Of a stretch of DNA of 64,000 nt, positions 44,512-52,216 are shown one piece after another (position 1 is the first letter of the stretch; each line of letters starts with the position of its first letter). Source of the stretch: Hydrogenibacillus schlegelii (GTDB lineage: Bacteria; Bacillota; Bacilli; Thermicanales; DSM-22653); NCBI RefSeq assembly GCF_001653195.1, contig NZ_JXBB01000045.1, positions 62,001-126,000 on the forward strand. Direction: 5' to 3'. Below the pieces are notes generated by a model that saw only the letters and a program-made list of their open reading frames with translations, did not search any database and was not told where the DNA came from. Made by a program: the position numbers and the translations under genes.

Positions 44512-44568
44512 AACGGAAGCGATGCGGAGAAAAAAGCGCTCGCCGAGTGGGTGCTTTCCCACCGGTGA
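44209..44568 (+). CDS. Small membrane-anchored cytochrome c
   Basis: A 119-residue protein with one N-terminal helix ('FLMLGGTVLLLLLVFFVYL') and a cytochrome c domain (C54-A-S-C57-H58, distal Met in 'MPPGMF') almost identical to the tail of QcrC. Resembles the Bacillus CccA/CccB c550/c551 type that carries electrons from the bc complex to oxidase. Its position as the last gene of the qcr operon suggests exactly that partner. The ATG at 44209 follows GGTGAGTGGGGA. Confidence 0.92.
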   Translation: MTRKPFYFLMLGGTVLLLLLVFFVYLPTKGKGPSAAEGETAANFDPQAAFQQSCASCHGQDLKGTPAAPSLVGLNLSVDEVVDIITNGRKGSMGVMPPGMFNGSDAEKKALAEWVLSHR

Positions 44569-44612
44569 GGGTCGCCGGGAGACCGCCGGAGGCCGGCGGA
44601 CCTTGGCTCGTC

Positions 44613-44660
44613 CGACCGCCGAAAAAGCCCCCGAATGCCGGGGGCTTTTTCGGCGGTCGC
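44613..44660. terminator. Bidirectional terminator between cytochrome c gene and ypjC
   Basis: A near-perfect 21-bp palindromic stem, outer CGACCGCCGAAAAAG / CTTTTTCGGCGGTCG, inner CCCCCG/CGGGGG with loop AATGC. A and T tracts are built into the stem, so it works in both directions between convergent genes. Confidence 0.93.
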
Positions 44661-44704
44661 TTTTGTCGTTGGAGTCGGTTTTGTCGGCATGGGAGGTTGG
44701 GCGG

Positions 44705-45577
44705 TCAGCGGATCGGCCGTTTTTCTTCGTCGAGGGTGAAGCCTTCGCCGTGGACGTCGTGGGCGTCGCTGATGACGACGAAGGCGGTCGGGTCTTCGGC
44801 CATGATGATCGCCTTCAGGTGGACGACTTCGTTCCGGGCGACGACGCAGTAGAGCATCGGCCGTTCGGCGTTCGTATAGGCGCCGCGGCTCTGGATGATC
44901 GTCGCGCCGCGGCCGAGCTCGTGGAGGATGCGGTGGGCGATGGCGTCGATCCGGTCGGAGACGATGAGGACCATGCGGGCGCTGTAGGCCGTCTCCTGGA
45001 CGAAGTCGATCACTCGGGCGGCGACGGTGAGGGAGACGATCGTGTACATCGCCCGCTCGGTGTCGAGATAGGTGAGCATCGACAGGGCGATGACGCCGGC
45101 GTCGATCATGAACATCGTCCGGCCCATGCTCGTGCCGCGGTATTTGTTCACCACCCGCGCGACGATGTCGACGCCGCCGGTCGTGCCGCCGAAACGGAAG
45201 ATGAGGCCGAGGCCGGTGCCGATCGCCGCTCCGGCGTAGAGGGCGGCGAGCAGGGTGTCGTCCATCGGGGGGGTTCGAAGAAAGGCGAGGGCTTCGATGA
45301 AGACGGAGCTCAGGACGGTGCCGACGACGGTCATGATCATCGCCCGACCCCCGAGGGTGCGCCACCCCAGAACGAGGAGCGGACCGTTGGCGGCGAGCAA
45401 AAACCACCCCGGCGGGATGCCGAAGAGGTAGTTGAACATGAGCGCGATGCCGGTGAGGCCGCCTTCGGCGAGGCCGTTGGAGATGGTGAAGGCGTTCAGA
45501 CCGAAGGCGAAGATCGCCGAACCGAGGGCGATGCCGGCGATGGATTTGAGATGGGACGCGAAGCGGGTTCGGCGCAC
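44705..45577 (-). CDS. ypjC: YitT/DUF161-DUF2179 membrane protein
   Basis: A 290-residue protein: five to six membrane helices with the family motifs 'SNGLAEGGLTGIALM' and 'FRFGGTTGGVDIVARVV', then a cytoplasmic DUF2179 domain ('YCVVARNEVVHLKAIIMAED'). Function unknown. Same place as B. subtilis ypjC but on the opposite strand to mazG-dapB. ATG at 45577 with AAAGGAGAAG. Confidence 0.88.
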   Translation of the reverse strand: MRRTRFASHLKSIAGIALGSAIFAFGLNAFTISNGLAEGGLTGIALMFNYLFGIPPGWFLLAANGPLLVLGWRTLGGRAMIMTVVGTVLSSVFIEALAFLRTPPMDDTLLAALYAGAAIGTGLGLIFRFGGTTGGVDIVARVVNKYRGTSMGRTMFMIDAGVIALSMLTYLDTERAMYTIVSLTVAARVIDFVQETAYSARMVLIVSDRIDAIAHRILHELGRGATIIQSRGAYTNAERPMLYCVVARNEVVHLKAIIMAEDPTAFVVISDAHDVHGEGFTLDEEKRPIR

Positions 45578-45631
45578 GAAACTTCTCCTTTCGCACGTCC
45601 GTTGCCATCCGTCGTTCGGCCACCGCTTCTC

Positions 45632-45640
45632 ATTATAGCA
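45632..45640 (-). promoter_or_regulatory. Extended -10 promoter of ypjC
   Basis: On the minus strand TGCTATAAT, a perfect extended -10, 55 bases before the start. No good -35, as expected for this class. Confidence 0.55.
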
Positions 45641-45707
45641 CTTTGCATTTGTTTCCGGCGGCCGTTTTCGCTACCATGAGGAGAGATGGCCACAGGGAGG
45701 GTCAACG

Positions 45708-46079
45708 GTGGTCCATGAAGCAGCCTCGGCGCCGGAGCTCGGCCGACCGAAGACGCTTCCGGAGATTCAGGCGGAGGTCGACGCTCTCATCGGCCGTTTT
45801 CAGGAAGGGTACTTCAGCCCGATGGAGATGATCGCCCGGTTCGCCGAGGAGCTCGGCGAGCTCGCCCGGGAAGTTTCGCACCGCTACGGGGCAAAACGGA
45901 AGAAACCCGAAGAACCGGAAGGGTCCATCGAGCTTGAGCTCGGCGACCTCTTTTTCGTCCTCGTGTCGTTTGCCAATGCCCAGGGGATCGACCTCGGCCG
46001 GGCGTATGAGGCGGTGATGGCCAAATATCGCACGCGGGACAAAGATCGCTGGACGCCAAAGGGGGAGGCGCGGTCATGA
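45708..46079 (+). CDS. ypjD: MazG-like nucleotide pyrophosphohydrolase
   Basis: A 123-residue all-alpha NTP-PPase with 'MIARFAEELGELAREVSHRY' and 'LELGDLFFVLVSFANAQGID', the MazG EExxE...ExxD metal-binding pattern. It corresponds to YpjD of B. subtilis, encoded before dapB. GTG start after AGGGTCAACG; ATGA overlap with dapB. Confidence 0.88.
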   Translation: MVHEAASAPELGRPKTLPEIQAEVDALIGRFQEGYFSPMEMIARFAEELGELAREVSHRYGAKRKKPEEPEGSIELELGDLFFVLVSFANAQGIDLGRAYEAVMAKYRTRDKDRWTPKGEARS

Positions 46080-46900
46080 TCCGGATCGTGCTGGCGGGGG
46101 CGTTCGGCCGGATGGGCCGGGAAGTCGTGGCGATGATCGACCGGACGCCGCATTTTCGCCTCGTCGGCATCGTCGACCCGAAGGGCCGGACGCTGGACGG
46201 GGTGCCGACGTACGGGTCGGTGGGAGAGGCGCTCGCGCCGGGGGCGGACGTGTTCATCGATTTTACGACGCCGGAGGTCGTCTACGGCCACGCCCGGGCG
46301 GCGATCGAGCACGGCGTCCGGCCGGTGATCGGCACGACGGGGCTTCAGCCCGAGGAGATCGCCGAGCTTTCCGCCCGGGCCGGCGCTCGGCGCCTGGGGG
46401 GCGTCATCGCCGCCAATTTTGCCCTCGGGGCGGTGCTGATGATCCGCCTGGCGGCGGAGGTGGCGAAGTACTTCCCGGCGGCCGAGATCGTCGAGCTTCA
46501 CCATGCCATGAAGCGGGATGCGCCGAGCGGGACGGCCCTCATGACGGCGGCGGCGATCGCCCGGGCCCGCCGGCGGCCGGCCGAAGAGGCGGCGCGCCTC
46601 GGGGCACCGGTTCGGGACCCGGCGGCGGAGCGAAGCGGCCCCGGCGCCCGCCTCGAGGCGGTGGAGGAGATGGCGCCGCCGTCCCGGGGGCTCATCCTGA
46701 ACGGCATCCCGATTCACAGCGTCCGCCTTCCGGGGCTCGTCGCCCATCAAGAGGTTCTTTTCGGCGGAGAAGGAGAGACGCTCCTCCTCCGGCATGACGC
46801 GACGACCCGAGCGGCGTTCATGCCGGGGCTTCGGCTCGCCGTGGAAAAGGTGATGACGCTTGATCGGCTCGTCGTCGGGCTGGAAAATCTCCTGGACTGA
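46076..46900 (+). CDS. dapB: 4-hydroxy-tetrahydrodipicolinate reductase
   Basis: A 274-residue NAD(P)H-dependent reductase of lysine/diaminopimelate and dipicolinate synthesis. Rossmann '[18 protein letters not shown]', '[10 protein letters not shown]', 'GTTGL', 'NFALGAVLM', the signature '[16 protein letters not shown]' with catalytic His/Lys, and '[19 protein letters not shown]'. Confidence 0.96.
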   Translation: MIRIVLAGAFGRMGREVVAMIDRTPHFRLVGIVDPKGRTLDGVPTYGSVGEALAPGADVFIDFTTPEVVYGHARAAIEHGVRPVIGTTGLQPEEIAELSARAGARRLGGVIAANFALGAVLMIRLAAEVAKYFPAAEIVELHHAMKRDAPSGTALMTAAAIARARRRPAEEAARLGAPVRDPAAERSGPGARLEAVEEMAPPSRGLILNGIPIHSVRLPGLVAHQEVLFGGEGETLLLRHDATTRAAFMPGLRLAVEKVMTLDRLVVGLENLLD

Positions 46901-46913
46901 CGGAGGACGCGCG

Positions 46914-47375
46914 ATGAACATCGCCCTCATCGCCCATGACCGCAAAAAAGAAGAGCTCGTCCGCTTCTGCCTCGCTTACCGGCCGGTGCTGGAGCGCCAC
47001 ACCCTCTGGGCGACCGGGACGACCGGCCGGAAGATCGCCGAGGCGACGGGCCTTTCGGTCCGCCGCGTCGCGTCGGGGCCGTACGGCGGCGATCAGCAGA
47101 TCGGCGCCAAGATCGCCGAAAACGTCATCGACCTCGTCATTTTTTTGCGGGACCCGCTCACGCCCCAGCCCCACGAGCCGGACGTGAGCGCCCTCCTTCG
47201 CCTGGCCGACGTCTACAACGTGCCGGTGGCGACCAACCTCGGCTCGGCGGAGCTCCTCCTCCGGGCGCTCGGCGAGCGGGAGGCGTGGTGGGCCTTTCGC
47301 CGGCTTCGGCGCGGCCAAAGGCTCGACGGGGCGGACGGCGAACCCTCGGCCGGCGTCGGTCCGGAGGCCCCCTGA
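46914..47375 (+). CDS. mgsA: Methylglyoxal synthase
   Basis: A 153-residue enzyme converting dihydroxyacetone phosphate to methylglyoxal. '[18 protein letters not shown]', '[17 protein letters not shown]', '[20 protein letters not shown]' with catalytic Asp, and '[15 protein letters not shown]' are diagnostic. The C-terminal ~25 residues are extra. ATG follows GGAGGACGCGCG. Confidence 0.96.
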   Translation: MNIALIAHDRKKEELVRFCLAYRPVLERHTLWATGTTGRKIAEATGLSVRRVASGPYGGDQQIGAKIAENVIDLVIFLRDPLTPQPHEPDVSALLRLADVYNVPVATNLGSAELLLRALGEREAWWAFRRLRRGQRLDGADGEPSAGVGPEAP

Positions 47376-47377
47376 CC

Positions 47378-48883
47378 GTGACCCGGCGAACGCTTCCGTC
47401 CGGCGCCCCGGTTTTGGACGCCTCACTCTGGGAAACGCCCCTTTGGGCGGCGGCCCGCCGGGTGATCCGGACGATCGAGGCGGCGGGACACGCGGCCTTC
47501 GTCGTGGGCGGCGCGGTGCGGGATCGGCTTCTGGGCCTTCCGGCTTCGGAGATCGACATCGCCACCTCGATGCGGCCGGAAGCGGTGCGCCGGCTCTTTC
47601 CCCGGACGCACCCGACGGGGGAGCGTTTCGGGACGGTGACGGTCGTCGAGGGCGGCTTTCCTTTTGAAGTGACGACGTTTCGCGTCGAGACGTATCCGTC
47701 CGTGGACCGGCATCCGGCGGTGCGGTTCACCGGCCGGCTCGAAGACGACCTCGCCCGGCGCGATTTTACGATCAACGCCATGGCGCTTTCGGCGGACGGC
47801 CGGCTCATCGATCCGTTTGACGGGCGCCGGGATCTCGAACGGCGGGTGCTCCGGACCGTCGGCGATCCGGCGGAGCGATTTCGGGAAGATCCCCTCCGGC
47901 TCATCCGGGCGATCCGCTTTGCCGTCCGCTACGGGCTTCGCATGGCGCCGGAGACGTGGCGGGCCCTCGTCGCCCTGCGGGGAGAGCTCGTCCGGGTGGC
48001 GCCGGAGCGGATCGTGATGGAGATGGAAAAAAGCCGGCGGGGAGCGGAGCCGTGGCCGCTTCTTCGCTGGCTCGACCGGGCCGACCTCTGGCTTCGCCTC
48101 GGGGAGCCGGCCATCGCCCGGGCGGTGGCGGCCGCCGATCCGCCGGACGTCTTCTGGGCGGCGATCACCGCCGCCATGCGCCCGGCCCGGGGATTGCCGC
48201 CGTCCGGTGCCGGCGCGATCGCCGGCGGGGGGGCACCGTTCGGGGAGGGGCTCGACGCCGAGGCTGGGGCGTGGGGGCTTAGGCTTCCCCTTTCTCGGGA
48301 GGCCCGTCGGTTGATTCGGGCCGCGCTCGGCATGGAGGCGTCGCCCGGCAGGGAATCGGCCGGCCCTTCGGTTCGGCCGCGGTCGCTTGAGGCCGCCTAC
48401 GCCCGGGAAGGTCGGTTTGACGGCCGGACGGCCCGCGGAGGCGACCGCCGCCCGACGGCGCCGATGGCGGAGGCCGAAGCGTTGCCGTACGGGTACGCGT
48501 GGGGCACCCGGGGCGCGGCGGCGGTGTTTCGGGCGCTCCGGCTGGCGGATCTCATCGCCGGGCGTCCTCGGCCGGAGACGCTCGCCCGATTTCGGGCCCT
48601 GGCCGAGTTTCGGGCCCGCCTCCCTCTCCCCGATCCCCGGCGGCTTCGCCTCGACCTCGGGGCCTGGCGCACTTCGCGAAAGGCCCCGGCCGGGCCCTAC
48701 CTCGAGGCGATGCGCCGGCACCTCTGGCTGGCCGTCAACCGGGGGTTTCCGAATGCGGCCGAGGCGCTGGAGGCGGAAGCCGACCGGCTGTGGCGGGAGG
48801 CGGGCGCGGCGCTCCGCCCGCCCTTTCGGCTGCCGGCGTTTTTGGCTGACGGGCCGGAGGCCGGAGACGTCCCGGCGACCTGA
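47378..48883 (+). CDS. cca: CCA-adding tRNA nucleotidyltransferase
   Basis: A 501-residue class II CCA enzyme (B. subtilis homologue 397). Head: 'FVVGGAVRDRLLGLPASEID', catalytic DxD in 'EIDIAT', 'RRDFTINAMALS', and 'RFREDPLRLIRAIRFAVRYG'. The extra length is mainly Gly/Ala/Arg-rich insertions in the C-terminal body ('GLPPSGAGAIAGGGAPFGEG' and the region after 'ALGMEASPG'). GTG start two bases after the mgsA stop. In B. subtilis bshB1 and bshA lie between mgsA and cca; both are missing here. Confidence 0.93.
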   Translation: MTRRTLPSGAPVLDASLWETPLWAAARRVIRTIEAAGHAAFVVGGAVRDRLLGLPASEIDIATSMRPEAVRRLFPRTHPTGERFGTVTVVEGGFPFEVTTFRVETYPSVDRHPAVRFTGRLEDDLARRDFTINAMALSADGRLIDPFDGRRDLERRVLRTVGDPAERFREDPLRLIRAIRFAVRYGLRMAPETWRALVALRGELVRVAPERIVMEMEKSRRGAEPWPLLRWLDRADLWLRLGEPAIARAVAAADPPDVFWAAITAAMRPARGLPPSGAGAIAGGGAPFGEGLDAEAGAWGLRLPLSREARRLIRAALGMEASPGRESAGPSVRPRSLEAAYAREGRFDGRTARGGDRRPTAPMAEAEALPYGYAWGTRGAAAVFRALRLADLIAGRPRPETLARFRALAEFRARLPLPDPRRLRLDLGAWRTSRKAPAGPYLEAMRRHLWLAVNRGFPNAAEALEAEADRLWREAGAALRPPFRLPAFLADGPEAGDVPAT

Positions 48884-49126
48884 GCCGGGGCGGGCGGTGA
48901 ACCGATCGGGCGCCGCCGCGCCGGCGCGGCGGCGGTCGGGGATGTGGCGCTTTTCGAAGATCCGGCGACCGTCCGGATTCCGCTTTTGACAATCGCCGTT
49001 CTAAGGGCCGTTGCCGCGCGGCGAAATGGGGACGACGGCATCGGGGCGACGGTGCCCGACGAGCGGGCAACGAACGGGGCGCCGGCGCCTGTCGACGAGC
49101 CGACGCCGATCGGGAGGGGTGAAGGC

Positions 49127-50140
49127 GTGACACCGAATCGGAGCGCTTTAGAACATGACGGGGCCAATCACGCGGCGGCGGTTCGTCTGGCGGACCGCCT
49201 GTTTGCGGCGCTTTTGGCGGCGCCCGGGACGTATGTCTCCGGCTCGGCGCTTGCGGCCCGCTTCGGCGTCAGCCGGACGGCGATCTGGAAGGCGGCCAAT
49301 CGCCTCATGGAAGCGGGTTTTCCCGTCGAACGGGCGCACCGGCGCGGATACCGCCTCGCCGAGGGATACGATCCGCCGGTCGGCCCGAACGGCTGGGAGG
49401 GGTTGGAGGGTGCGGAGCTGGGCCAGGCGTTTCGCTTTTTCCCGGAGGTGGACAGCACGCAGAACGCCGCCCGGCGATGGTTCGACGACGGGGCGCCTCA
49501 CGGCGCCGTCGTCCTCGCGGAGCGCCAGACGGCCGGCCGGGGGCGGATGGGGCGGCAGTGGGTTTCACCGCCGGGGACCGGCCTCTGGATGAGCGTGATC
49601 CTGACGGACGGGCTCCGCCTGGCCGACGTCCACGCCCTCTCGCTCATGGCGGGGCTCGCCGTCGCCGAAGCGCTCGAGGCGTTCGGCTACCGTCCGGGCC
49701 TCAAGTGGCCCAACGACGTCCTCCTGGCCGGGAAAAAAGTCGCCGGCGTCCTCATCGAAGGTCAGGGAGAACTCGACCGGCTTTATTTTGCCGTCGTCGG
49801 CATCGGCCTCAATGTCCGGCTTCCGGAGGCGTTTCCTCCGGAGCTCCGGACGATCGCGACCGCCCTCGCCGAGCACGGGCCGCCGCCGCCCCGCCGAAAG
49901 CTGGCCGCGGCGATCCTGTCGGCCCTCGACCGGGAGCTCCGGGCCTACCGGGCGGAAGGTTTCGGCCCGCTCCGGGAACGGTGGCTCGTCCGGGCGGTTT
50001 CCCTCGGCCGGGAGATCGCCGTCGAGACGGGCGGCGGCCGGATCGTCGGGCGTTTTGCCGGGCTGGACGACGACGGGAAGCTGCTCGTCGAGACGGCGGC
50101 GGGGCTTCGGGCGATCGCCAGCGGCGAGGTGCGGCTTTGA
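49127..50140 (+). CDS. birA: Biotin-protein ligase / biotin repressor BirA
   Basis: A 337-residue group II ligase. N-terminal winged helix ('LAARFGVSRTAIWKAANRLM', 'YRLAEGYDPP'), then the catalytic core with 'ERQTAGRGRMGRQWVSPPGTG' (biotinyl-AMP loop, in two parts), 'LKWPNDVLLAGKKVAGVLIE' and 'GIGLNVRLP', and a C-terminal SH3-like cap. It would biotinylate pyruvate carboxylase and repress bioBADFHC through the operator at 57206. GTG 49127 follows GGGAGGGGTGAAGGC. Confidence 0.95.
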   Translation: MTPNRSALEHDGANHAAAVRLADRLFAALLAAPGTYVSGSALAARFGVSRTAIWKAANRLMEAGFPVERAHRRGYRLAEGYDPPVGPNGWEGLEGAELGQAFRFFPEVDSTQNAARRWFDDGAPHGAVVLAERQTAGRGRMGRQWVSPPGTGLWMSVILTDGLRLADVHALSLMAGLAVAEALEAFGYRPGLKWPNDVLLAGKKVAGVLIEGQGELDRLYFAVVGIGLNVRLPEAFPPELRTIATALAEHGPPPPRRKLAAAILSALDRELRAYRAEGFGPLRERWLVRAVSLGREIAVETGGGRIVGRFAGLDDDGKLLVETAAGLRAIASGEVRL

Positions 50141-50282
50141 GGGGCGGTTTTGGGGCGGTTTTTAAGAAACGCTTTTCGGGATCCGGCGAGACGCCCTTTG
50201 CCTTGTGCGAACGGCACCTGCCGCCTCCGCCGTTCGGGACTTTCCCCCGTTGGACAGCGCCCGTGCCGGGCGTACACAAAAA

Positions 50283-50304
50283 GCGGCAGCCCAACGGCTG
50301 CCGC
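50283..50304 (-). terminator. Terminator of the DUF3055 gene
   Basis: On the minus strand stem GCGGCAGCC/GGCTGCCGC with a 4-base loop then TTTTTGTG. Confidence 0.85.
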
Positions 50305-50324
50305 CAGGTGCAGGGGGTCTCCTT

Positions 50325-50621
50325 TCAGTATTCCGGCTTCCAAGGAAGGGAGGGAATGTGGTCTTCGAGGAAGTGGGCCAGGCGCTCCGCTTCGGCTTCG
50401 CTTTTGAGCTGCAGCGCTTCTTTCAGCCAGATCGGATTGGCGAGGTCGCTCGCATCGGCGAGGGCGGTCCGCCCGGTCTGGAGGTTGATGATCATCGTCT
50501 TGCCGAAGAACTGGTTGGAGAAAAGGAGCCCGAGGTCGTACAGCCCTTCTTCCGTGTGCACCCCGATGAAACGCACCTGGGCCTGCTCGGTGTTTTCGTA
50601 GACGGCTTCAAAGAGCGCCAC
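50325..50621 (-). CDS. DUF3055-family protein
   Basis: A 98-residue protein: 'VRFIGVHTEEGLYDLGLLFS', 'NQFFGKTMIINLQTGRTALA' and 'EAERLAHFLEDHIP' match the short DUF3055 proteins of Bacillales (function unknown). The GTG at 50621 follows AAGGAGGGAATCCGG. It is the first recognisable gene downstream of the c-di-AMP riboswitch, some 400 nt after the riboswitch terminator. Confidence 0.75.
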   Translation of the reverse strand: MALFEAVYENTEQAQVRFIGVHTEEGLYDLGLLFSNQFFGKTMIINLQTGRTALADASDLANPIWLKEALQLKSEAEAERLAHFLEDHIPSLPWKPEY

Positions 50622-50639
50622 CCGGATTCCCTCCTTCCT

Positions 50640-51019
50640 TAGACTTCGTTTCTTAGCCTTCATTGACTTTGCTTTTGCCCTTGCTTTGCCGTGCCTTTCG
50701 GTTCCGGATCGGCCTTCGCCGCTCTCCGGCCGACCCTTCCCGGCCGGGAATCGGCGCCGTCCGGCCGAGACCGGCTTCCGCCTGCCGGTTCGGTCGATCC
50801 GACGGGATCGCCGGCCGGGCTTTGCTTTCGCGTCCCGGACGGTTGCCGCATGACGCGGGCCGCTTTTTGCCGATCGTGCGCCCTGGCCGCGGCAAAACGC
50901 GTCGGCGCCCGGACGCTCCGGTCCGCCCGGGCGCTTGAGCCCTGCGGCCCGCTCCTTCCGCCCGGGCGCTCCGGTCCGCCGGCTTCGCCCGGGCGCCCGG
51001 CGCCGGCGCTCCGCTTCGA
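50640..51019 (-). other. Low-complexity region between riboswitch terminator and DUF3055
   Basis: About 380 bases without a convincing gene. 50905-51003 contains GC-rich repeats built on CGCTCCGGTCCGCC and the palindrome CGCCCGGGCG (three to four copies). Open frames in several directions are composition artefacts. It could be the remains of a gene once served by the riboswitch. Confidence 0.45.
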
Positions 51020-51022
51020 CGC

Positions 51023-51073
51023 AAAAGCCCCGCACCAAGTCGAGAGGGCCAGCCTCCAGGCTTGGCGCGGGGC
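51023..51073 (-). terminator. Riboswitch expression-platform terminator
   Basis: Minus strand: GCCCCGCGCCAAG pairs with CTTGGTGCGGGGC (12 of 13), followed by TTTTG; 90 nt after the aptamer. Confidence 0.82.
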
Positions 51074-51164
51074 GTGCGCAGGCGCATTCGGCGCCGCTCC
51101 CTCCGCTTCCTCGTTCGGTCAAAGGCACCGCCGACCCGAGGTGAGCGGTCATGGTTCGCCAGAG

Positions 51165-51310
51165 AGACTTCCCTGCATTAGCCGACGGGGTTAGCTGACG
51201 GGCAGGATGGCAGGGAATGCGTCTGACTCATCCCTCCCGACGCCTATCGTCGGGATTAGCCCCAAAAGATCGGGTCCCCCGCTCCCGGCATCCGCCGAGA
51301 TTAGGCCGTC
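51165..51310 (-). promoter_or_regulatory. c-di-AMP riboswitch (ydaO/yuaA class)
   Basis: Read on the minus strand, the conserved aptamer blocks appear in order: GGCCTAATCTCGG (51307-51295), GGGGGACCC, GGGGCTAATCCC (51263-51252), GGGAGGGATGA, CCCTGCC, and CCGTCAGCTAACCCC (51201-51187) followed by GTCGGCTAATGCAGGGAAG. These match the ydaO consensus (paired CUAAUC/GAAUC elements and the strictly conserved CAGCUAAC). The class senses cyclic di-AMP and is normally an off-switch through a terminator, present here downstream. Confidence 0.85.
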
Positions 51311-51323
51311 TTTGCTTTTACGT

Positions 51324-51971
51324 TCATTTTAAGGATTGCGTTCCGGGAAAACAAGATAAATCTTTTGCACTGGCCTCGCCGCCAACGGCCATCTCGGCTT
51401 TCAGCCGGTCGGCGGCTTCGGACCAGCGGAGGGCGACGCCGCCGAAACCGCGGACAAACCGTTCGGCATCCCCCGAGGCGGAAAACGCATAGACCGGCGG
51501 CCGGCAGCAGGCGGCCGGCGCTTCGCCGCCCAAGACGTACGTCGCTTCCTCGGCCGGGACGGTCGTATGGGTGAGGACGTCCCGAACGAGGGCGTACGCG
51601 CCGGCATGACCGGGGCTCCGGAGCCGCCGGTGATGGATGAGCCCGCAGTGGGCACAGCAGGCGACGTCCACCCGGCCGTCGGGGAGAAGCAGGCGGTAGG
51701 CCAGCGTCGGGTTGACCGGCTTACCGCAGACGACGCAGCGGCTTGGGCCGTCGTCGGGCGACGACGGCGGGGGCGCTTCCTTTCGGTGGGGTTCGAGAAG
51801 GGCGATGCCGCCGTACGTCTTGACGGCGATCCCTTCGTCGACGAGGGCGCGAACGTCCCGGTGAATGGTCATTTCGCTCACGCCGAAGAGCGCGCTCAGC
51901 TCGGAAATCTTAAGCGTTTTCCGTTCAAAAAGGAGCCGGCGAATCGTCGCCCGGCGTTCGATCGGGAGCAT
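51324..51971 (-). CDS. DeoR-type regulator with Cys-rich C-terminal domain
   Basis: A 215-residue protein. N-terminal DeoR helix-turn-helix ('RRATIRRLLFERKTLKISEL', 'FGVSEMTIHRDVRALVDEGI', 'AVKTYGGIALL'). Instead of the usual sugar-phosphate sensor, the C-terminal part has 'CVVCGKPVNPTLAYRLLLPD' and 'VACCAHCGLIHH', a Cys/His cluster like NosL/TRASH metal-binding modules. A metal (copper or similar) or redox signal is therefore likelier than a sugar phosphate, as an inference. The palindrome at 52046 overlaps its promoter. Confidence 0.75.
   Translation of the reverse strand: MLPIERRATIRRLLFERKTLKISELSALFGVSEMTIHRDVRALVDEGIAVKTYGGIALLEPHRKEAPPPSSPDDGPSRCVVCGKPVNPTLAYRLLLPDGRVDVACCAHCGLIHHRRLRSPGHAGAYALVRDVLTHTTVPAEEATYVLGGEAPAACCRPPVYAFSASGDAERFVRGFGGVALRWSEAADRLKAEMAVGGEASAKDLSCFPGTQSLK
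51326..51354 (-). promoter_or_regulatory. Sigma-A promoter of the c-di-AMP riboswitch
   Basis: Minus strand TTGTTT (51354-51349), 17 bases, TAAAAT (51331-51326); it overlaps the last codons of the DeoR-like gene. Predicted start about 8 nt before the aptamer. Confidence 0.7.
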
Positions 51972-52045
51972 GGCCGTCGCTCCTCCGGCCGTCCGCGGGC
52001 GGACGGCAGCGTTTCAAAATCGTGGCGGCGTTGATTGTGTTTCGA

Positions 52046-52063
52046 TGTTACTTCATTCTAACA
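52046..52063 (-). promoter_or_regulatory. Palindromic operator over the DeoR-like gene promoter
   Basis: TGTTA-N8-TAACA perfect arms (52046-52050 and 52059-52063). On the minus strand it covers the extended -10 TGTTAGAAT, about 85 bases before the start. Fits autorepression by the adjacent regulator. Confidence 0.5.
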
Positions 52064-52084
52064 CATGGTTCGCTCCGTTCCGCA

Positions 52085-52216
52085 ACTCATAGACAAATTT
52101 CCCATCGAAGGGATACTGTCCGGTTGCTTCCTGCTTCATCCACCGGCACCGGCCGGAGCCTGCAACCTCCGGTGTCCACAGGCTTGACTTCCCGTGGAAC
52201 TCACGGTAGGACCGTC
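52085..52216 (-). ncRNA. Probable omega-RNA at the IS607 right end
   Basis: Non-coding sequence directly after tnpB, with complementary blocks (GTTCCACGGGAAGT; GGAGGTTGCAGGCTCC) and ending near GATGGGAAATTTGTC. By family knowledge the TnpB guide RNA is made here, with its guide from the flanking DNA. The exact end cannot be fixed by eye. Confidence 0.45.

Noticed and set aside
50653-51194. Open frames on both strands between DUF3055 and the DeoR-like gene
   Set aside because: They overlap a c-di-AMP aptamer, a terminator and GC palindromes, and are composed of Arg/Ala/Pro/Gly runs without any family pattern.
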